Notes: a model not told the origin generated them from the letters alone. A stretch of DNA of 64,000 nucleotides from Bacteroidales bacterium UBA4070 (GCA_002383485.1 DFYY01000036.1:30605-94604), one strand, 5' to 3'. Counted from the first letter of the stretch, positions 43,426 through 53,675 are shown. Translations and numbers: made by a program.

Positions 43426-44247
43426 ATGAAAAAGACTTACACGACGATACTGGCAGCTGTATTGATTCTGACAGTTGCCGGTCTGTCTTCCTGCAAGAAC
43501 AGGGGCGAAACAAGGAAACAGAAAGAGATCTCAGAGGTTGAGCTCGAGGCACTGGAACAGAAGATCGAAGAAAACGTATACCCTCTGCCCACGTCTGCAG
43601 AGGTTATCAAGAAACTCACCGACCTGGACCTGGGATACATTCTTGGAGCCACCAATCCTACTGAGAATGCCCGTAACTACGTCGAGAGTTACAACCGTTC
43701 CGTCAACCTTGGTGTTTTCGGTGCCGATCTCAGCTATGCCACCCTTTATAATATGCAGCAGGATGTGATTGATTATCTGGCTGCCATTCGCACTCTGGCC
43801 CTGGAGCAGAACCTGTCCAAGATTTATGACGAGTCGCTCTATGACAGAATCAAAGCCAATTTTGACAACAGGGATACACTGGTTAACGTTCTCACGGACG
43901 CATTTGACCGTACCTATTCATATATGGTTGATGCGGGTCAGGCAAACCTGGCTCTGCTTATGGTAGGAGGAGCATGGGTTGAGGGGATGTATCTCACTCT
44001 CTCTGTATCGGAATCAGGCGGACATCTCTCAGGTTTTGAGTCGACCATTCTGGACCAGAAGAAGTCCTTTGAGCTCTTTATGGAGCTTGCATCGCCTCAT
44101 AACACTGATCCGCTTGTTGCCAGGATACTTACAACCATGCAACCCATAAGTGATATCTATGCGAGCCTTGGCACAAGCCTTACCATGGAAAATATCGAGG
44201 CCCTGAAAAAGGCCGTGAATGGGGTCAGGGCTGAACTGATTAAGTGA
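43426..44247 (+). CDS. Hypothetical lipoprotein
   Basis: A 273-residue predicted lipoprotein: MKKTYTTILAAVLILTVAG, lipobox GLSSC (Cys near residue 23), then KNRGETRKQKE. The rest appears mostly helical: a charged segment at residues 30-50, then amphipathic helices (NLGVFGADLSYATLYNMQQD near 85-105). No family or catalytic motif is recognised. A variant -7 box TATTTTTAC is near 43384. It stands alone and ends in a terminator, which lies directly before the TerB-ABC gene. Confidence 0.75.
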   Translation: MKKTYTTILAAVLILTVAGLSSCKNRGETRKQKEISEVELEALEQKIEENVYPLPTSAEVIKKLTDLDLGYILGATNPTENARNYVESYNRSVNLGVFGADLSYATLYNMQQDVIDYLAAIRTLALEQNLSKIYDESLYDRIKANFDNRDTLVNVLTDAFDRTYSYMVDAGQANLALLMVGGAWVEGMYLTLSVSESGGHLSGFESTILDQKKSFELFMELASPHNTDPLVARILTTMQPISDIYASLGTSLTMENIEALKKAVNGVRAELIK

Positions 44248-44263
44248 GAATCAACAGATACCG

Positions 44264-44296
44264 AAAGACCGCAAACAAAACTTGCGGTCTTTTTTT
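44264..44296 (+). terminator. Intrinsic terminator seven bases before the TerB-ABC start codon
   Basis: An 11-bp perfect stem (44264-44274 with 44282-44292), 7-base loop and T-run to 44296. The next gene starts at 44303, so it could act as an attenuator. Confidence 0.92.
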
Positions 44297-44302
44297 AAGG
44301 TT

Positions 44303-47300
44303 ATGAGGGAATCAGTATTACATGCGCTGATACATATTTTTGCCATTATCTCCACCGTAAACCCGGCCGGGGTTACGGTCAGAGGCAAGAAGATCCTTCG
44401 CAGCTACTTACGGCGGTATCTTAACCAGGAGCTTGAAGAGGAGTACTTCAAGCTTTACGAAAACAATCTTCATTTCTACGAACGCGAGCTTAAGGCTGTT
44501 GAGGAGGGGGAACTGTCAGACGAGGACTCGCTCATCACTTTTCAGATCACCAACATTTGCAGGCAGATAAAGAAAGGCCTCTTCATCGAAGAGAGGATGA
44601 TTGTCTTTCTGCAACTGCTTGAGTTTGTTTTTGAGGACGGAACCATCTCCGAGCAGGAATCGTCAATCATTGACATAGTAGCGCGTACCTTCAATATCTC
44701 GCAGGATGAAAAGACCGATGCGCATGCCTTTATGCTCGGAATGCGGTTCGATCATATCAGACCGGAGTCATTTCTTGCCATCGAGGGGGAGGGCAATATA
44801 GGTGAAGCTTCCTCCAGGTATGCCAATTATCACGAATGGCACCATATGGTCTCAAGAGGGCTTCGGGGCACCATCTACGTGCTCTTTGTGAAGAGTACCG
44901 GTCACATCCTGTTCATGTACGAGGGGAAGATGCAGCTCCACTTCAAGGGCCGCAACGTGGTACCGCTGCGTCCATTCCTGCTGGACCCCGGCGTCAACAT
45001 CCGGGGCCAGGGAATAGCTCCTCTCTATTATACAGCCATCTTCAGAAAATTCATCAGGGCTGGCTTCGTTGAAGATATCCTCTTTGAAGGCCATAATATC
45101 GAATATACCTTCAAAGGTTCGGATAACGGCATCAAGCCGATGAGCTTCAGCATCAAGTCAGGTAACCTCGTCGGCATAATGGGAGGCAGCGGAGTTGGCA
45201 AGAGCACCCTGCTGAACATCCTTAACGGGAAGCTCAAGCCCGAAAAGGGTTCAGTCTACATCAACGGCTATGATCTGCACAACGAATCCGAAGAACTCAA
45301 CGGTCTGATCGGATACGTACCTCAGGACGATCTCCTGATAGAGGAACTTACCGTTTACCAGAACCTGTATTACAATGCAAGGCTCACCTTTGGAGGTTAT
45401 GACGAGGAGAAACTGAACAAGGTTGTTGAGGATGTTCTCAGGGAACTGGATCTCTATGACTATCGTGACCTGCTTGTTGGTGACCCGCTGAACAAGAAAA
45501 TAAGCGGCGGACAGCGCAAGAGACTCAACATAGGCCTGGAGCTGATGCGGGAGCCGGCTGTACTCTTTGCTGATGAACCTATCTCGGGACTGGCATCACA
45601 CGATTCAGAGAATGTAATGCAACTGCTTAAAGACCAGACTATAAACGGCAAACTGGTTTTTGTCATCATTCACCAGCCCTCGTCAGACATTCTGAAGATG
45701 TTTGACAGGCTCTGGGTGCTCGACAGGGGCGGTTACATGATTTATGACGGTGATCCCGTTGATGCCATAGTTTACTTCAAGACCGAGACCTCACAGGCCA
45801 ATGCTGCCGAGAGTGAATGCCCCACCTGTGGCAACGTGGAGACGGATGAGATACTGCAAATAGTTGAAGCGAAGGTGGTTGACCCTGATGGTCGCCGCGG
45901 GAAGGAGAGACAGGTGTCACCTGTTGAGTGGTACCATCGATACAGGCAGAAGATGGAACCAGCCCTGTCCGGGAAGCCTGAGATGAAGCCTTTGCCTCCG
46001 AGCAACTTCAAGATTCCGGACCGGGTGAAGCAGGTACGCACTTTCGTCAAGAGAAACCTCGTAAGGAAGTATGCTGACAGGCAGTATATGATCATCAACC
46101 TTCTTGAGCCCCCGTTACTTGCCGTAATACTTGCTTTTGTCTCAAAGTATATCTCTGACGGTGTTTATCTTTTCTCTGACAACAAGAGCTACCCGGTGTT
46201 CATGTTCATGTGCGTCGTGGTTGCCCTGTTCCTCGGGCTGACCGTCAGCGCAGAGGAGATATTTCGCGACAGAAGGATACTTGAGCGTGAGAAATATTTG
46301 AACATCAGCCGGTCCAGCTACCTCTTCTCGAAGATAAATTTCCTTTTTGGCCTGTCGGCGGTACAGACTCTGATGTATGTGGTCATTGCGCAGCATATTC
46401 TTGAGGTTGAGGGAATGATGTGGCGTCACTGGCTGATATTGTTCGCCACATCGTGTTTTGGCAATATGGTAGGTCTGAACATCTCCGCAGGCATGAAGAC
46501 AGTGATAAGCATTTACATTCTGATCCCCCTGGTGCTGGTGCCCCAGCTTTTACTTGGAGGAGCCATGGTCAGGTTTGACGACCTGCACCATTCCCTCACC
46601 CGCAAGGTGTATGTCCCGGTCATAGGGGATGTAATGACTACCCGATGGGCCTATGAGGCCATGGCGGTGGAACAGTTCCGGTCAAACAAATACATGAAGC
46701 CCTTCTTCCTGACTGAGATGCTGATCAGCCGGTACGACTGGCAGTCGGCCTTCCTGATACCCGAGCTGAAACGCAAGAGCAACGAATGTGCATGGGCTGC
46801 CGGCAAACCGGAATATGAAGATGTTTACCGTAACAACCTCGACAAGCTTGAGCTCCACATCACGGAGCTGAGTGCCGAAGCCGGACTTGATCCTGCCCAG
46901 GCTATCAGGGTAATCAGGAGAGTGCCGTTCACCAGTGATGCATCCTTTATTGTCAATGATTATCTTGACTCTCTTCAGAAGGCGGTCAGGGGGTTCTATC
47001 TCAGGCAGACTGCAGTAAAGGACAGTATCACGAGGAGCATTGTTGCGGATATCGGACAGGAGGCTCTGGTAAAACTTCGGACAGAAAACCACAACAATGA
47101 TCTGGCCGATATGGTCCTCAACCGGACTGTCCGGAAAAAACTCTACGAGACTGAAAAACGTATAATACAGAAGTCAGATCCCGTGCTGATGCTCCCCGGC
47201 TCCCGGTCAGGCAGGGCTCATTTTTATGCTCCTTTCAAGATGATCGGCAACCTGAAGATCGGTACACTCTGGTTCAACCTGATGGTAATATGGATTATGA

Positions 47301-47425
47301 ATGTTCTGCTCTTCGTGACGCTCTATTACAATTTGCTGAAGCTCCTGCTGAGCCTGCTGGAGAGGATTAGGATACCAGGTTTCGGATCTGACAGAATAGT
47401 ACCGCCGTGGGAACTTATAAAGTAA
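44303..47425 (+). CDS. ABCG-like transporter with N-terminal TerB-like domain
   Basis: A 1040-residue fused ATPase/permease. ATG 44303 is preferred; an upstream alternative start lies in the terminator. Residues about 50-145 are acidic and helical (EGELSDEDSL, FEDGTISEQESSIID), like TerB domains. The ATPase has GGSGVGKSTLLNIL, signature SGGQRKRLNIGLEL and Walker B VLFADEPISGLASHD. A CPTCG segment follows (near residue 510). The permease has hydrophobic segments near 600-750, a large polar domain (about 800-970), and terminal spans. The order ATPase then permease is ABCG-like. Such transporters are widespread in Bacteroidota; the substrate is unknown. Its end overlaps rsmA by 19 bases. Confidence 0.87.
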   Translation: MRESVLHALIHIFAIISTVNPAGVTVRGKKILRSYLRRYLNQELEEEYFKLYENNLHFYERELKAVEEGELSDEDSLITFQITNICRQIKKGLFIEERMIVFLQLLEFVFEDGTISEQESSIIDIVARTFNISQDEKTDAHAFMLGMRFDHIRPESFLAIEGEGNIGEASSRYANYHEWHHMVSRGLRGTIYVLFVKSTGHILFMYEGKMQLHFKGRNVVPLRPFLLDPGVNIRGQGIAPLYYTAIFRKFIRAGFVEDILFEGHNIEYTFKGSDNGIKPMSFSIKSGNLVGIMGGSGVGKSTLLNILNGKLKPEKGSVYINGYDLHNESEELNGLIGYVPQDDLLIEELTVYQNLYYNARLTFGGYDEEKLNKVVEDVLRELDLYDYRDLLVGDPLNKKISGGQRKRLNIGLELMREPAVLFADEPISGLASHDSENVMQLLKDQTINGKLVFVIIHQPSSDILKMFDRLWVLDRGGYMIYDGDPVDAIVYFKTETSQANAAESECPTCGNVETDEILQIVEAKVVDPDGRRGKERQVSPVEWYHRYRQKMEPALSGKPEMKPLPPSNFKIPDRVKQVRTFVKRNLVRKYADRQYMIINLLEPPLLAVILAFVSKYISDGVYLFSDNKSYPVFMFMCVVVALFLGLTVSAEEIFRDRRILEREKYLNISRSSYLFSKINFLFGLSAVQTLMYVVIAQHILEVEGMMWRHWLILFATSCFGNMVGLNISAGMKTVISIYILIPLVLVPQLLLGGAMVRFDDLHHSLTRKVYVPVIGDVMTTRWAYEAMAVEQFRSNKYMKPFFLTEMLISRYDWQSAFLIPELKRKSNECAWAAGKPEYEDVYRNNLDKLELHITELSAEAGLDPAQAIRVIRRVPFTSDASFIVNDYLDSLQKAVRGFYLRQTAVKDSITRSIVADIGQEALVKLRTENHNNDLADMVLNRTVRKKLYETEKRIIQKSDPVLMLPGSRSGRAHFYAPFKMIGNLKIGTLWFNLMVIWIMNVLLFVTLYYNLLKLLLSLLERIRIPGFGSDRIVPPWELIK

Positions 47426-48267
47426 GGCCGAAGAAGCACCTCGGGCAGCATTTCCTTAAGGATAAAAGGATTGCAGAGGCCATTGTCGGCTCACTTAGCG
47501 CTGAGGAGTGTGACACTGTAGTTGAAGTGGGTCCGGGTATGGGGGTGCTGACACACCTCCTGGCTGAGAGGAATCTTCCATCATTCAGGGTAGTGGAAAT
47601 TGACCGGGAATCAGTTGATTACCTGCAAAAAAATCTTGGGGGCAGCACTGAGATAATTGAAGCCGATTTTCTCGGGCTTGATCTCGGGTCCCTGGGTGAG
47701 AGGATGGCTGTGATCGGCAATTTCCCGTATAATATTTCCAGTCAGATATTTTTTAAAATACTTGATAACCGTGACCGTGTCACAGAAGTGGTGGGAATGG
47801 TTCAGAAGGAGGTGGCGGAAAGAATCTGCTCCGGTCCCGCCAGCAGGGTCTACGGTATTCTGAGCGTACTCCTCGGGGCATGGTTTGATATTGAATATCT
47901 TTTTACGGTCAGCGAGCATGTTTTCTCACCGCCGCCGAAGGTTAAATCTGCAGTGATCAGGCTCACCCGTAATCACGTTCAGAAGCTTGACTGTGATGAG
48001 AAGCTCTTTGTGACCGTGGTGAAGCGTTGCTTCAACCAAAGGCGCAAGATGTTACGCAACCCCCTGAAAGACCTTGTCAACCCGGAATCAGGAGACATGC
48101 CGCTTCTGTCTATGAGGGCAGAGCAATTGTCAGTGGGACAGTTTGTTGAGTTGACAAACTGGGTGTCAGCGAGACTGAGACAACCGGCGGTGCAGGCAGT
48201 AGGGAAGCCAACGGGGCACAGAAGGGACCGGCCGGAAGGACATCAGTACAACCACCGGGATGATTAA
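47407..48267 (+). CDS. rsmA: 16S rRNA dimethyladenosine transferase RsmA (KsgA)
   Basis: A 286-residue enzyme that dimethylates two adenines near the 3' end of 16S rRNA. Seen: PKKHLGQHFLKDKRIAEAIV, the SAM loop VVEVGPGMGVLTHLL, and catalytic NFPYNISSQI. The start is GTG 47407, inside the end of the ABC gene. The last 30 residues (from about RQPAVQAVGKP) are a low-complexity tail beyond the usual RsmA end and may be disordered. Confidence 0.95.
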   Translation: MGTYKVRPKKHLGQHFLKDKRIAEAIVGSLSAEECDTVVEVGPGMGVLTHLLAERNLPSFRVVEIDRESVDYLQKNLGGSTEIIEADFLGLDLGSLGERMAVIGNFPYNISSQIFFKILDNRDRVTEVVGMVQKEVAERICSGPASRVYGILSVLLGAWFDIEYLFTVSEHVFSPPPKVKSAVIRLTRNHVQKLDCDEKLFVTVVKRCFNQRRKMLRNPLKDLVNPESGDMPLLSMRAEQLSVGQFVELTNWVSARLRQPAVQAVGKPTGHRRDRPEGHQYNHRDD

Positions 48268-48347
48268 CCGGAAATCACAGGGAGCAGCTGCATGACCGGC
48301 GAAGAAGCCATTTTGGGGAATCAGCGGCCGGGCCGGCCGACCGGCAA

Positions 48348-49595
48348 TCAGAACGAGTAGCCTATTGCCTCCACGGGATTCATCCTCGATGCCGCAGATG
48401 CCGGGGCGAAGCCGGCAATGATGCCAATAGTGGCAGAGATTAAGACAGCCAGTATAATATTCCCTGCAGTAAGATACATTCCGAGGGTGTAGAAGTAATT
48501 TACAAAGAGGGTTCCTATAAAGACTATTATCAGGCCGAGGATCCCTCCGGTAACTGATAACAGCACCGATTCAGTGAGGAACTGCTGAAGAATCCATCTG
48601 CGTTTTGCCCCGAGTGCCATCTGGATGCCTATGATGCTGGTCCGCTCCCGCACTGACACAAACATGATATTGGCAATTCCGAAGCCTCCGACAAGGATCG
48701 AAAAGCCTCCGATGATCCATCCGGCTATATTGATGCCCTTGAAGACAGGTTCAAGAGTGCTGGTTATCTGGCTGGCCTGGTTAATGGAAAAGTTGTTTTC
48801 TTCCCCGGGACCTATTCGCCTTGCGGCTCGCAGTATCATTATCACTTCGTCAGAGAGCTGCTGGACGGAGACGCCATCCTTTCCCCTGATCATGATGTCA
48901 GAGTTGAGAAACGGGTTACGGAAGTTGACAAACTGACGGCTGAAATCAAGCGGTACAAGCACACCCTCATCCATGCCGTTATCACTCATGCCACCCTTGC
49001 CCTCCTTCTTGAATACGCCGATAACCTGTGCTTTGTACCTGTCTATAGATATCTCCTTGCCTACCGGGTCAATTCTGTCAAAGAGCTTTTTGGCCACTTC
49101 TGCGCCGATGATTGCAACGGGTTTTCCTCCGGCAGATTCCGACTGTGTGAAGTAACGACCTTTTTCGATCTCAAACGACCTGACATTTTCAAAGTCGTGC
49201 GTGGCGGCCATGATCCATGTCTCATTGATCAGGTTTCCGCGGTATTTGACCGGCTCTGATGATCCGACTGTATAGCACAGGGCCTGTGTCGAGGCTGATC
49301 TTTTCACCAGCGCCTCATAATCATCAACTGAGGGTGGCGGCCACTTGATCATGTCCCACCACTTGATGTTGGCATCGGGCGCCCAGGGCCATTTCTCCAC
49401 ATAAATTGTGTTGTCACCAAGGCTTGCAATACTCTCCCTGATGCTGTTCTCCATCCAGTCAAATACTGTAAAGACCGAGATGATCGAGACAATACCAATG
49501 GTGATACCGAAGAGAGAAAGAAAGGTTCTGAGCTTGTTCACCGTAACGGAACCGAAGGCGAACAGAAAGCTCTCCCTGAACATTTTTAACCACAT
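48348..49595 (-). CDS. MacB-type ABC transporter permease (FtsX family)
   Basis: A 415-residue membrane protein: an N-terminal span (FLSLFGITIGIVSIISVFTV), a periplasmic domain (about residues 45-285), and three C-terminal spans with the FtsX-like segment VRERTSIIGIQMALGAKRRW. This is the MacB permease layout without a fused ATPase. No partner ATPase or membrane-fusion protein is adjacent, though one could lie elsewhere. Start at ATG 49593-49595, behind a -7 box. Confidence 0.9.
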   Translation of the reverse strand: MWLKMFRESFLFAFGSVTVNKLRTFLSLFGITIGIVSIISVFTVFDWMENSIRESIASLGDNTIYVEKWPWAPDANIKWWDMIKWPPPSVDDYEALVKRSASTQALCYTVGSSEPVKYRGNLINETWIMAATHDFENVRSFEIEKGRYFTQSESAGGKPVAIIGAEVAKKLFDRIDPVGKEISIDRYKAQVIGVFKKEGKGGMSDNGMDEGVLVPLDFSRQFVNFRNPFLNSDIMIRGKDGVSVQQLSDEVIMILRAARRIGPGEENNFSINQASQITSTLEPVFKGINIAGWIIGGFSILVGGFGIANIMFVSVRERTSIIGIQMALGAKRRWILQQFLTESVLLSVTGGILGLIIVFIGTLFVNYFYTLGMYLTAGNIILAVLISATIGIIAGFAPASAASRMNPVEAIGYSF

Positions 49596-49617
49596 GGTCC
49601 CCGTTTTAAATTCCGAT

Positions 49618-49625
49618 CAAAGATA
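49618..49625 (-). promoter_or_regulatory. Bacteroidota -7 box before the MacB-type permease
   Basis: Minus strand TATCTTTG, exact to the consensus, 23 bases before the start codon. Confidence 0.55.
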
Positions 49626-49758
49626 GTCAAATCTGAAACATCAATACGTCCGCAATAAATCATCAATTCAATTAATTGACAAACATTGCCGATCAAAAAA
49701 AATATCTATTTTTATGCGATTGCTTCTGTCGTAGTGCCGTTAATATAACTCGTAGGTA

Positions 49759-51282
49759 ATGAGGGATGTAAGAATAAAGAGTGCCTTTATTTCGGTTTAT
49801 TATAAGGATGGCCTTGAGGCCATAGCCAAAAAGCTGAATGAGCTTGGCGTCACACTCATTTCCACAGGAGGCACCTGGGACTTCATTACTGCTGCAGGCA
49901 TACCTGCAGGTAAGGTTGAGGATCTGACAACCTACCCTTCCATCCTCGGGGGGAGGGTTAAGACGCTGCATCCTGCTGTTTTTGGCGGCATCCTGGCGAG
50001 GAGGGACAATGAAACTGACATGAAGCAAGTGGCAGAGTATAACATTCCCCTCTTTGACCTGGTGATAGTTGATCTCTATCCGTTTGAAGAGACAGTGGCA
50101 TCGGGAGCCCCGGACAGGGATATCATCGAGAAGATAGACATAGGAGGCATATCACTTATCAGGGCTGGGGCAAAGAACTGGGCAGATGTTCTTATCGTCT
50201 CATCCCGAAGGCAATACGGTACGCTGATGCAGATACTGGAGAGCGGTAACGGCGTGGTGAATGGCGATGACCGTTACCTCTTCGCCCTTGAGGCATTCAA
50301 TATGACCTCACATTATGATACTGCCATCTTCAACTGGTTCAACAGAAGAGGTGATGTCAGCGTGTTCAGGCAAAGCATAACAGAGTCGCATTCACTCAGG
50401 TACGGTGAGAACCCCCATCAGAAGGGAGTATTTTTCGGAGACCTCCATAAAGTATTCAGCCGGTTGCACGGCAAGGAGATCTCATACAACAATCTGCTCG
50501 ATATTGAGTCAGCCGTCAGTCTTATCGATGAGTTTAACGAGCCGACATGTGCTGTAATTAAGCACAATAATGCCTGTGGAGTGGCTTCACGTGACAGTCT
50601 GAAGGATGCATGGGAGGCTGCGCTGGCCTGTGATCCGGTATCAGCTTACGGCGGGGTTGCCATTTTGAACGGTGAGATTGATGAGAACCTGGCAGCAGAG
50701 ATGGACAAGATCTTCCTCGAGATTGTTATGGCTCCTTCAATTACCCAAAGGGCTTTGGAAATACTGAGCTCAAAAAAGAACAGGATCATCCTTCAGCGTA
50801 AGGCCAAGGGAGATACTGCAGATTCCTTCAGATCGATACTGGGCGGTGTGCTGTGGCAGGAGCGCGACAGGGCGACTGAGAGTGTTGCAGAAATGAAGTC
50901 TGTGACATCGAGGTTCCCCACGGAGGAGGAGTACCGTGATCTGGTCTTTGCCAACAAGATAGTAAAGCACAGCCGCTCCAATGCCATCGTGCTTGCAAAG
51001 GGGCTGCAGCTCTGTGCCAGCGGCATAGGGCAGACATCAAGGATAGATGCCTTGCGGCAGGCCATTGACAAGGCCCGAGCCTTCGGCTTTTCGCTTGACG
51101 GAGCCGTGATGGCTTCTGATGCTTTCTTCCCCTTCCCGGACTCGGTCACCACCGCACATGAGGCAGGAATTACGGCTGTGGTTCAGCCCGGCGGTTCTGT
51201 CCGCGATCAGGAATCAATCGACTACTGCAATAAAACAGGTGTCACAATGGTTTTTACAGGTATACGGCATTTTAAACATTAA
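49759..51282 (+). CDS. purH: Bifunctional AICAR formyltransferase / IMP cyclohydrolase
   Basis: A 507-residue enzyme for the last two steps of IMP synthesis. The N-terminal IMP cyclohydrolase (to about residue 200) has STGGTWDFI and LGGRVKTLHPAVFGG. The C-terminal formyltransferase has SLRYGENPHQKG, the catalytic segment KHNNACGVA, and FFPFPDSV near the end. It precedes mreB by 32 bases on the same strand, so purine synthesis and cell-shape genes may share transcripts. A variant -7 box TATTTTTATG is near 49709. Confidence 0.97.
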   Translation: MRDVRIKSAFISVYYKDGLEAIAKKLNELGVTLISTGGTWDFITAAGIPAGKVEDLTTYPSILGGRVKTLHPAVFGGILARRDNETDMKQVAEYNIPLFDLVIVDLYPFEETVASGAPDRDIIEKIDIGGISLIRAGAKNWADVLIVSSRRQYGTLMQILESGNGVVNGDDRYLFALEAFNMTSHYDTAIFNWFNRRGDVSVFRQSITESHSLRYGENPHQKGVFFGDLHKVFSRLHGKEISYNNLLDIESAVSLIDEFNEPTCAVIKHNNACGVASRDSLKDAWEAALACDPVSAYGGVAILNGEIDENLAAEMDKIFLEIVMAPSITQRALEILSSKKNRIILQRKAKGDTADSFRSILGGVLWQERDRATESVAEMKSVTSRFPTEEEYRDLVFANKIVKHSRSNAIVLAKGLQLCASGIGQTSRIDALRQAIDKARAFGFSLDGAVMASDAFFPFPDSVTTAHEAGITAVVQPGGSVRDQESIDYCNKTGVTMVFTGIRHFKH

Positions 51283-51314
51283 TATAATCAATCAAGAAAC
51301 AGCATAAAGGACCT

Positions 51315-52337
51315 ATGGGATTATTTTCTTTTCTTTCACAGGAGGTTGCAATTGACCTGGGTACAGCCAATACGAATATTATTGCCAATGACAAGCTGGT
51401 TGTGGATGAGCCCTCGATAGTGGCCATTGACAGAAATACCGGAAAGCTTATCGCAATTGGCGAAAAAGCCAGGCAGATGCATGGCAGGACCCATGAAAAC
51501 ATCAGGGTCATCAGGCCGCTGCGTGACGGTGTCATAGCAGACTTCAATGCAGCCGAGCTGATGATCAGGGGTATGATCAAGATGATCAATACCGGGCCGA
51601 AGTTCTTCTCACCTTCTCTCAAAATGGTCGTGGGAATCCCCTGCGGAAGCACCGAGGTGGAAATCAGGGCCGTGCGCGACTCATCGGAGCATGCCGGAGG
51701 CAGGGACGTATACCTGATCTATGAACCCATGGCTGCTGCTATTGGCATAGGACTGGACGTGGAAGCGCCGGAGGGATGCATGGTTGTTGATATAGGCGGA
51801 GGAACCACCGAAATCGCCGTTATTGCTCTCGGAGGAATCGTCTGCAACAGGTCAATACGTGTTGCCGGCGACGGGTTCACCGCTGACATACAGGCATATA
51901 TGAGGCATCAGCACAATATCAAGATAGGAGAAAAGACGGCGGAAGATATAAAGATTGCCGTTGGCGCTGCTCTTCCTGACATAGAGAATCCCCCAGCTGA
52001 CTTCGTGGTCCGTGGCCCCAACCTGATGACCTCACTCCCGATAGAGATTCCGGTCTCATACCAGGAGATAGCCTATTGCCTCGACAAATCACTCACCAAG
52101 ATTGAAGCTTCAGTTTTGCAGGTACTTGAACAGACACCTCCGGAGCTCTACGCTGATATTGTAAACAGAGGCGTATTCCTGGCCGGCGGCGGAGCTCTGC
52201 TGAGAGGACTTGACAAGCGTCTCACTGACAAGATAAACATTCCGTTCAGGGTGTCGGAAGACCCGCTTCACGCAGTTGTCAGGGGCACGGGCGTGGCTCT
52301 GAAGAACGTGGAGAAGTATCCCTTCCTGATGAGATAA
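51315..52337 (+). CDS. mreB: Rod-shape determining protein MreB
   Basis: A 340-residue bacterial actin. Seen: phosphate-1 loop DLGTANTNIIAND, GCMVVDIGGGTTEIAVI (phosphate 2), and the adenosine segment GVFLAGGGALLRGLD. It forms membrane-attached filaments that guide side-wall synthesis. It begins the mreB-mreC-mreD-mrdA-rodA cluster. Confidence 0.98.
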   Translation: MGLFSFLSQEVAIDLGTANTNIIANDKLVVDEPSIVAIDRNTGKLIAIGEKARQMHGRTHENIRVIRPLRDGVIADFNAAELMIRGMIKMINTGPKFFSPSLKMVVGIPCGSTEVEIRAVRDSSEHAGGRDVYLIYEPMAAAIGIGLDVEAPEGCMVVDIGGGTTEIAVIALGGIVCNRSIRVAGDGFTADIQAYMRHQHNIKIGEKTAEDIKIAVGAALPDIENPPADFVVRGPNLMTSLPIEIPVSYQEIAYCLDKSLTKIEASVLQVLEQTPPELYADIVNRGVFLAGGGALLRGLDKRLTDKINIPFRVSEDPLHAVVRGTGVALKNVEKYPFLMR

Positions 52338-52350
52338 ATTAAATGCATGA

Positions 52351-53175
52351 ATGAGAAGCCTTCTGAACTTCCTGCTCAGGTTTAAGACCCTGATTTTGTT
52401 TCTTGTGCTGGAAGCGGTTGCTCTCGTCATGATCTCAACATCCCATAACTATCATCAGACCGTTCTGTACGGCATCTCGCGAAATATTACGGGATTCGTT
52501 GCAGAACGGATTGAAAGGGGAACATATTATTTCCGCCTGCGGCAGGTCAACCAGGAACTCCTGGAGGAAAACACCCTGTTGAAAAAACAAATCGCAGAAT
52601 TCTCCTCCCGCGTACAGGAGGGATTCATTCCTGTTCGCGACAGCGTCAGCGGTGCAAATTACACCTACCTGAATGCCAGGGTCATCACCAACTCCGTAAA
52701 TAAACAGAAGAATTTCATCACGCTGGACAGGGGATCACGTCACGGCGTGAAAGAAGGAATGGGAGTGGCCTCTCCGTCAGGAGTGGTTGGCGTGGTAGTG
52801 GGTGTCTCGCGTAACTATTCCGTAGTAATGTCGTTGCTTAATACTGATTTCAGGTTGAGTGCAAGCATAGCGCGAAATGACTATTTCGGATCACTTACCT
52901 GGGACGGAACAAACTACAGATATGCCAGACTCTCGGAAATACCTCATCATGTAGCTGTAAGTGAGGGTGATACCATTGTGACGAGCGGCTTTTCTGCCAT
53001 CTTCCCTGCCGGGCTAATGGCAGGAACTCTTACCGGAGAACAGAGGCGGGGGGGCGACTTCGTTTCGCTGAAGGTGCTTCTCTCTGCTGGCTTCAAGAAG
53101 CTGACGGATGTATACGTGATTGGCAACCTGACAAGAGAAGAACGCGAAAACCTTGAGAAGGAGGTTGCACAATGA
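52351..53175 (+). CDS. mreC: Rod-shape determining protein MreC
   Basis: A 274-residue periplasmic protein with an N-terminal membrane anchor (TLILFLVLEAVALVMIS), a coiled coil (about residues 55-90, RQVNQELLEENTLLKKQIAE), and two beta domains with DRGSRHGVKEGMGV and VVGVSRNYSVVMSLL. It links MreB to PBP2. Start 13 bases after mreB; it overlaps mreD by four bases (ATGA). Confidence 0.95.
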   Translation: MRSLLNFLLRFKTLILFLVLEAVALVMISTSHNYHQTVLYGISRNITGFVAERIERGTYYFRLRQVNQELLEENTLLKKQIAEFSSRVQEGFIPVRDSVSGANYTYLNARVITNSVNKQKNFITLDRGSRHGVKEGMGVASPSGVVGVVVGVSRNYSVVMSLLNTDFRLSASIARNDYFGSLTWDGTNYRYARLSEIPHHVAVSEGDTIVTSGFSAIFPAGLMAGTLTGEQRRGGDFVSLKVLLSAGFKKLTDVYVIGNLTREERENLEKEVAQ

Positions 53176-53675
53176 ACAGCATCATCAGATATGCCGGCGC
53201 ATTTGTTCTGCTGATTATCCTTCAGCTGCTCATCTTCAATAATATTGAATTCAGCGGATACGTCAATCCCTTTGTATACGTGATGTTCATCCTGATCCTG
53301 CCGGTGGCAATACCGTCATGGATCCTGTTGGTGCTGAGCTTTCTTACCGGATTCATAATTGACCTTTTCTGCGGAACCCTTGGCGTGCATGCATTTGCCA
53401 CGGTTCTTGCCGGTTTTGTCCGTCCCTGGGTGCTGTCACTCAACGTGACAGCCGACGGCGCTGAAGCAGAGATGTCACCCTCCTCATACAGGAGTGGTTT
53501 CCGGTGGTTCCTGATCTACACCGTTACGGTGGTACTGGTTCACCACCTTGCTCTCTTCCTCGTGGAGATATTCAGCCTCAGGTATTTCTTCCAGACGCTT
53601 CTCAGGGTTCTTCTGAGCACGGCAGTGACGACCTTTTTCATTATTCTCTTTGACTTCATAAGGCCACACAGATGA
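53172..53675 (+). CDS. mreD: Rod-shape determining protein MreD
   Basis: A 167-residue inner-membrane protein with about five spans, beginning YAGAFVLLIILQLLIFNNI, and GFIIDLFCGTLGVHAFA matching the family's DLxxGxxLG-type region. Identity rests on hydropathy, size and position in the mre cluster. It starts inside the mreC stop (ATGA) and mrdA follows 10 bases later. Confidence 0.9.
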   Translation: MNSIIRYAGAFVLLIILQLLIFNNIEFSGYVNPFVYVMFILILPVAIPSWILLVLSFLTGFIIDLFCGTLGVHAFATVLAGFVRPWVLSLNVTADGAEAEMSPSSYRSGFRWFLIYTVTVVLVHHLALFLVEIFSLRYFFQTLLRVLLSTAVTTFFIILFDFIRPHR

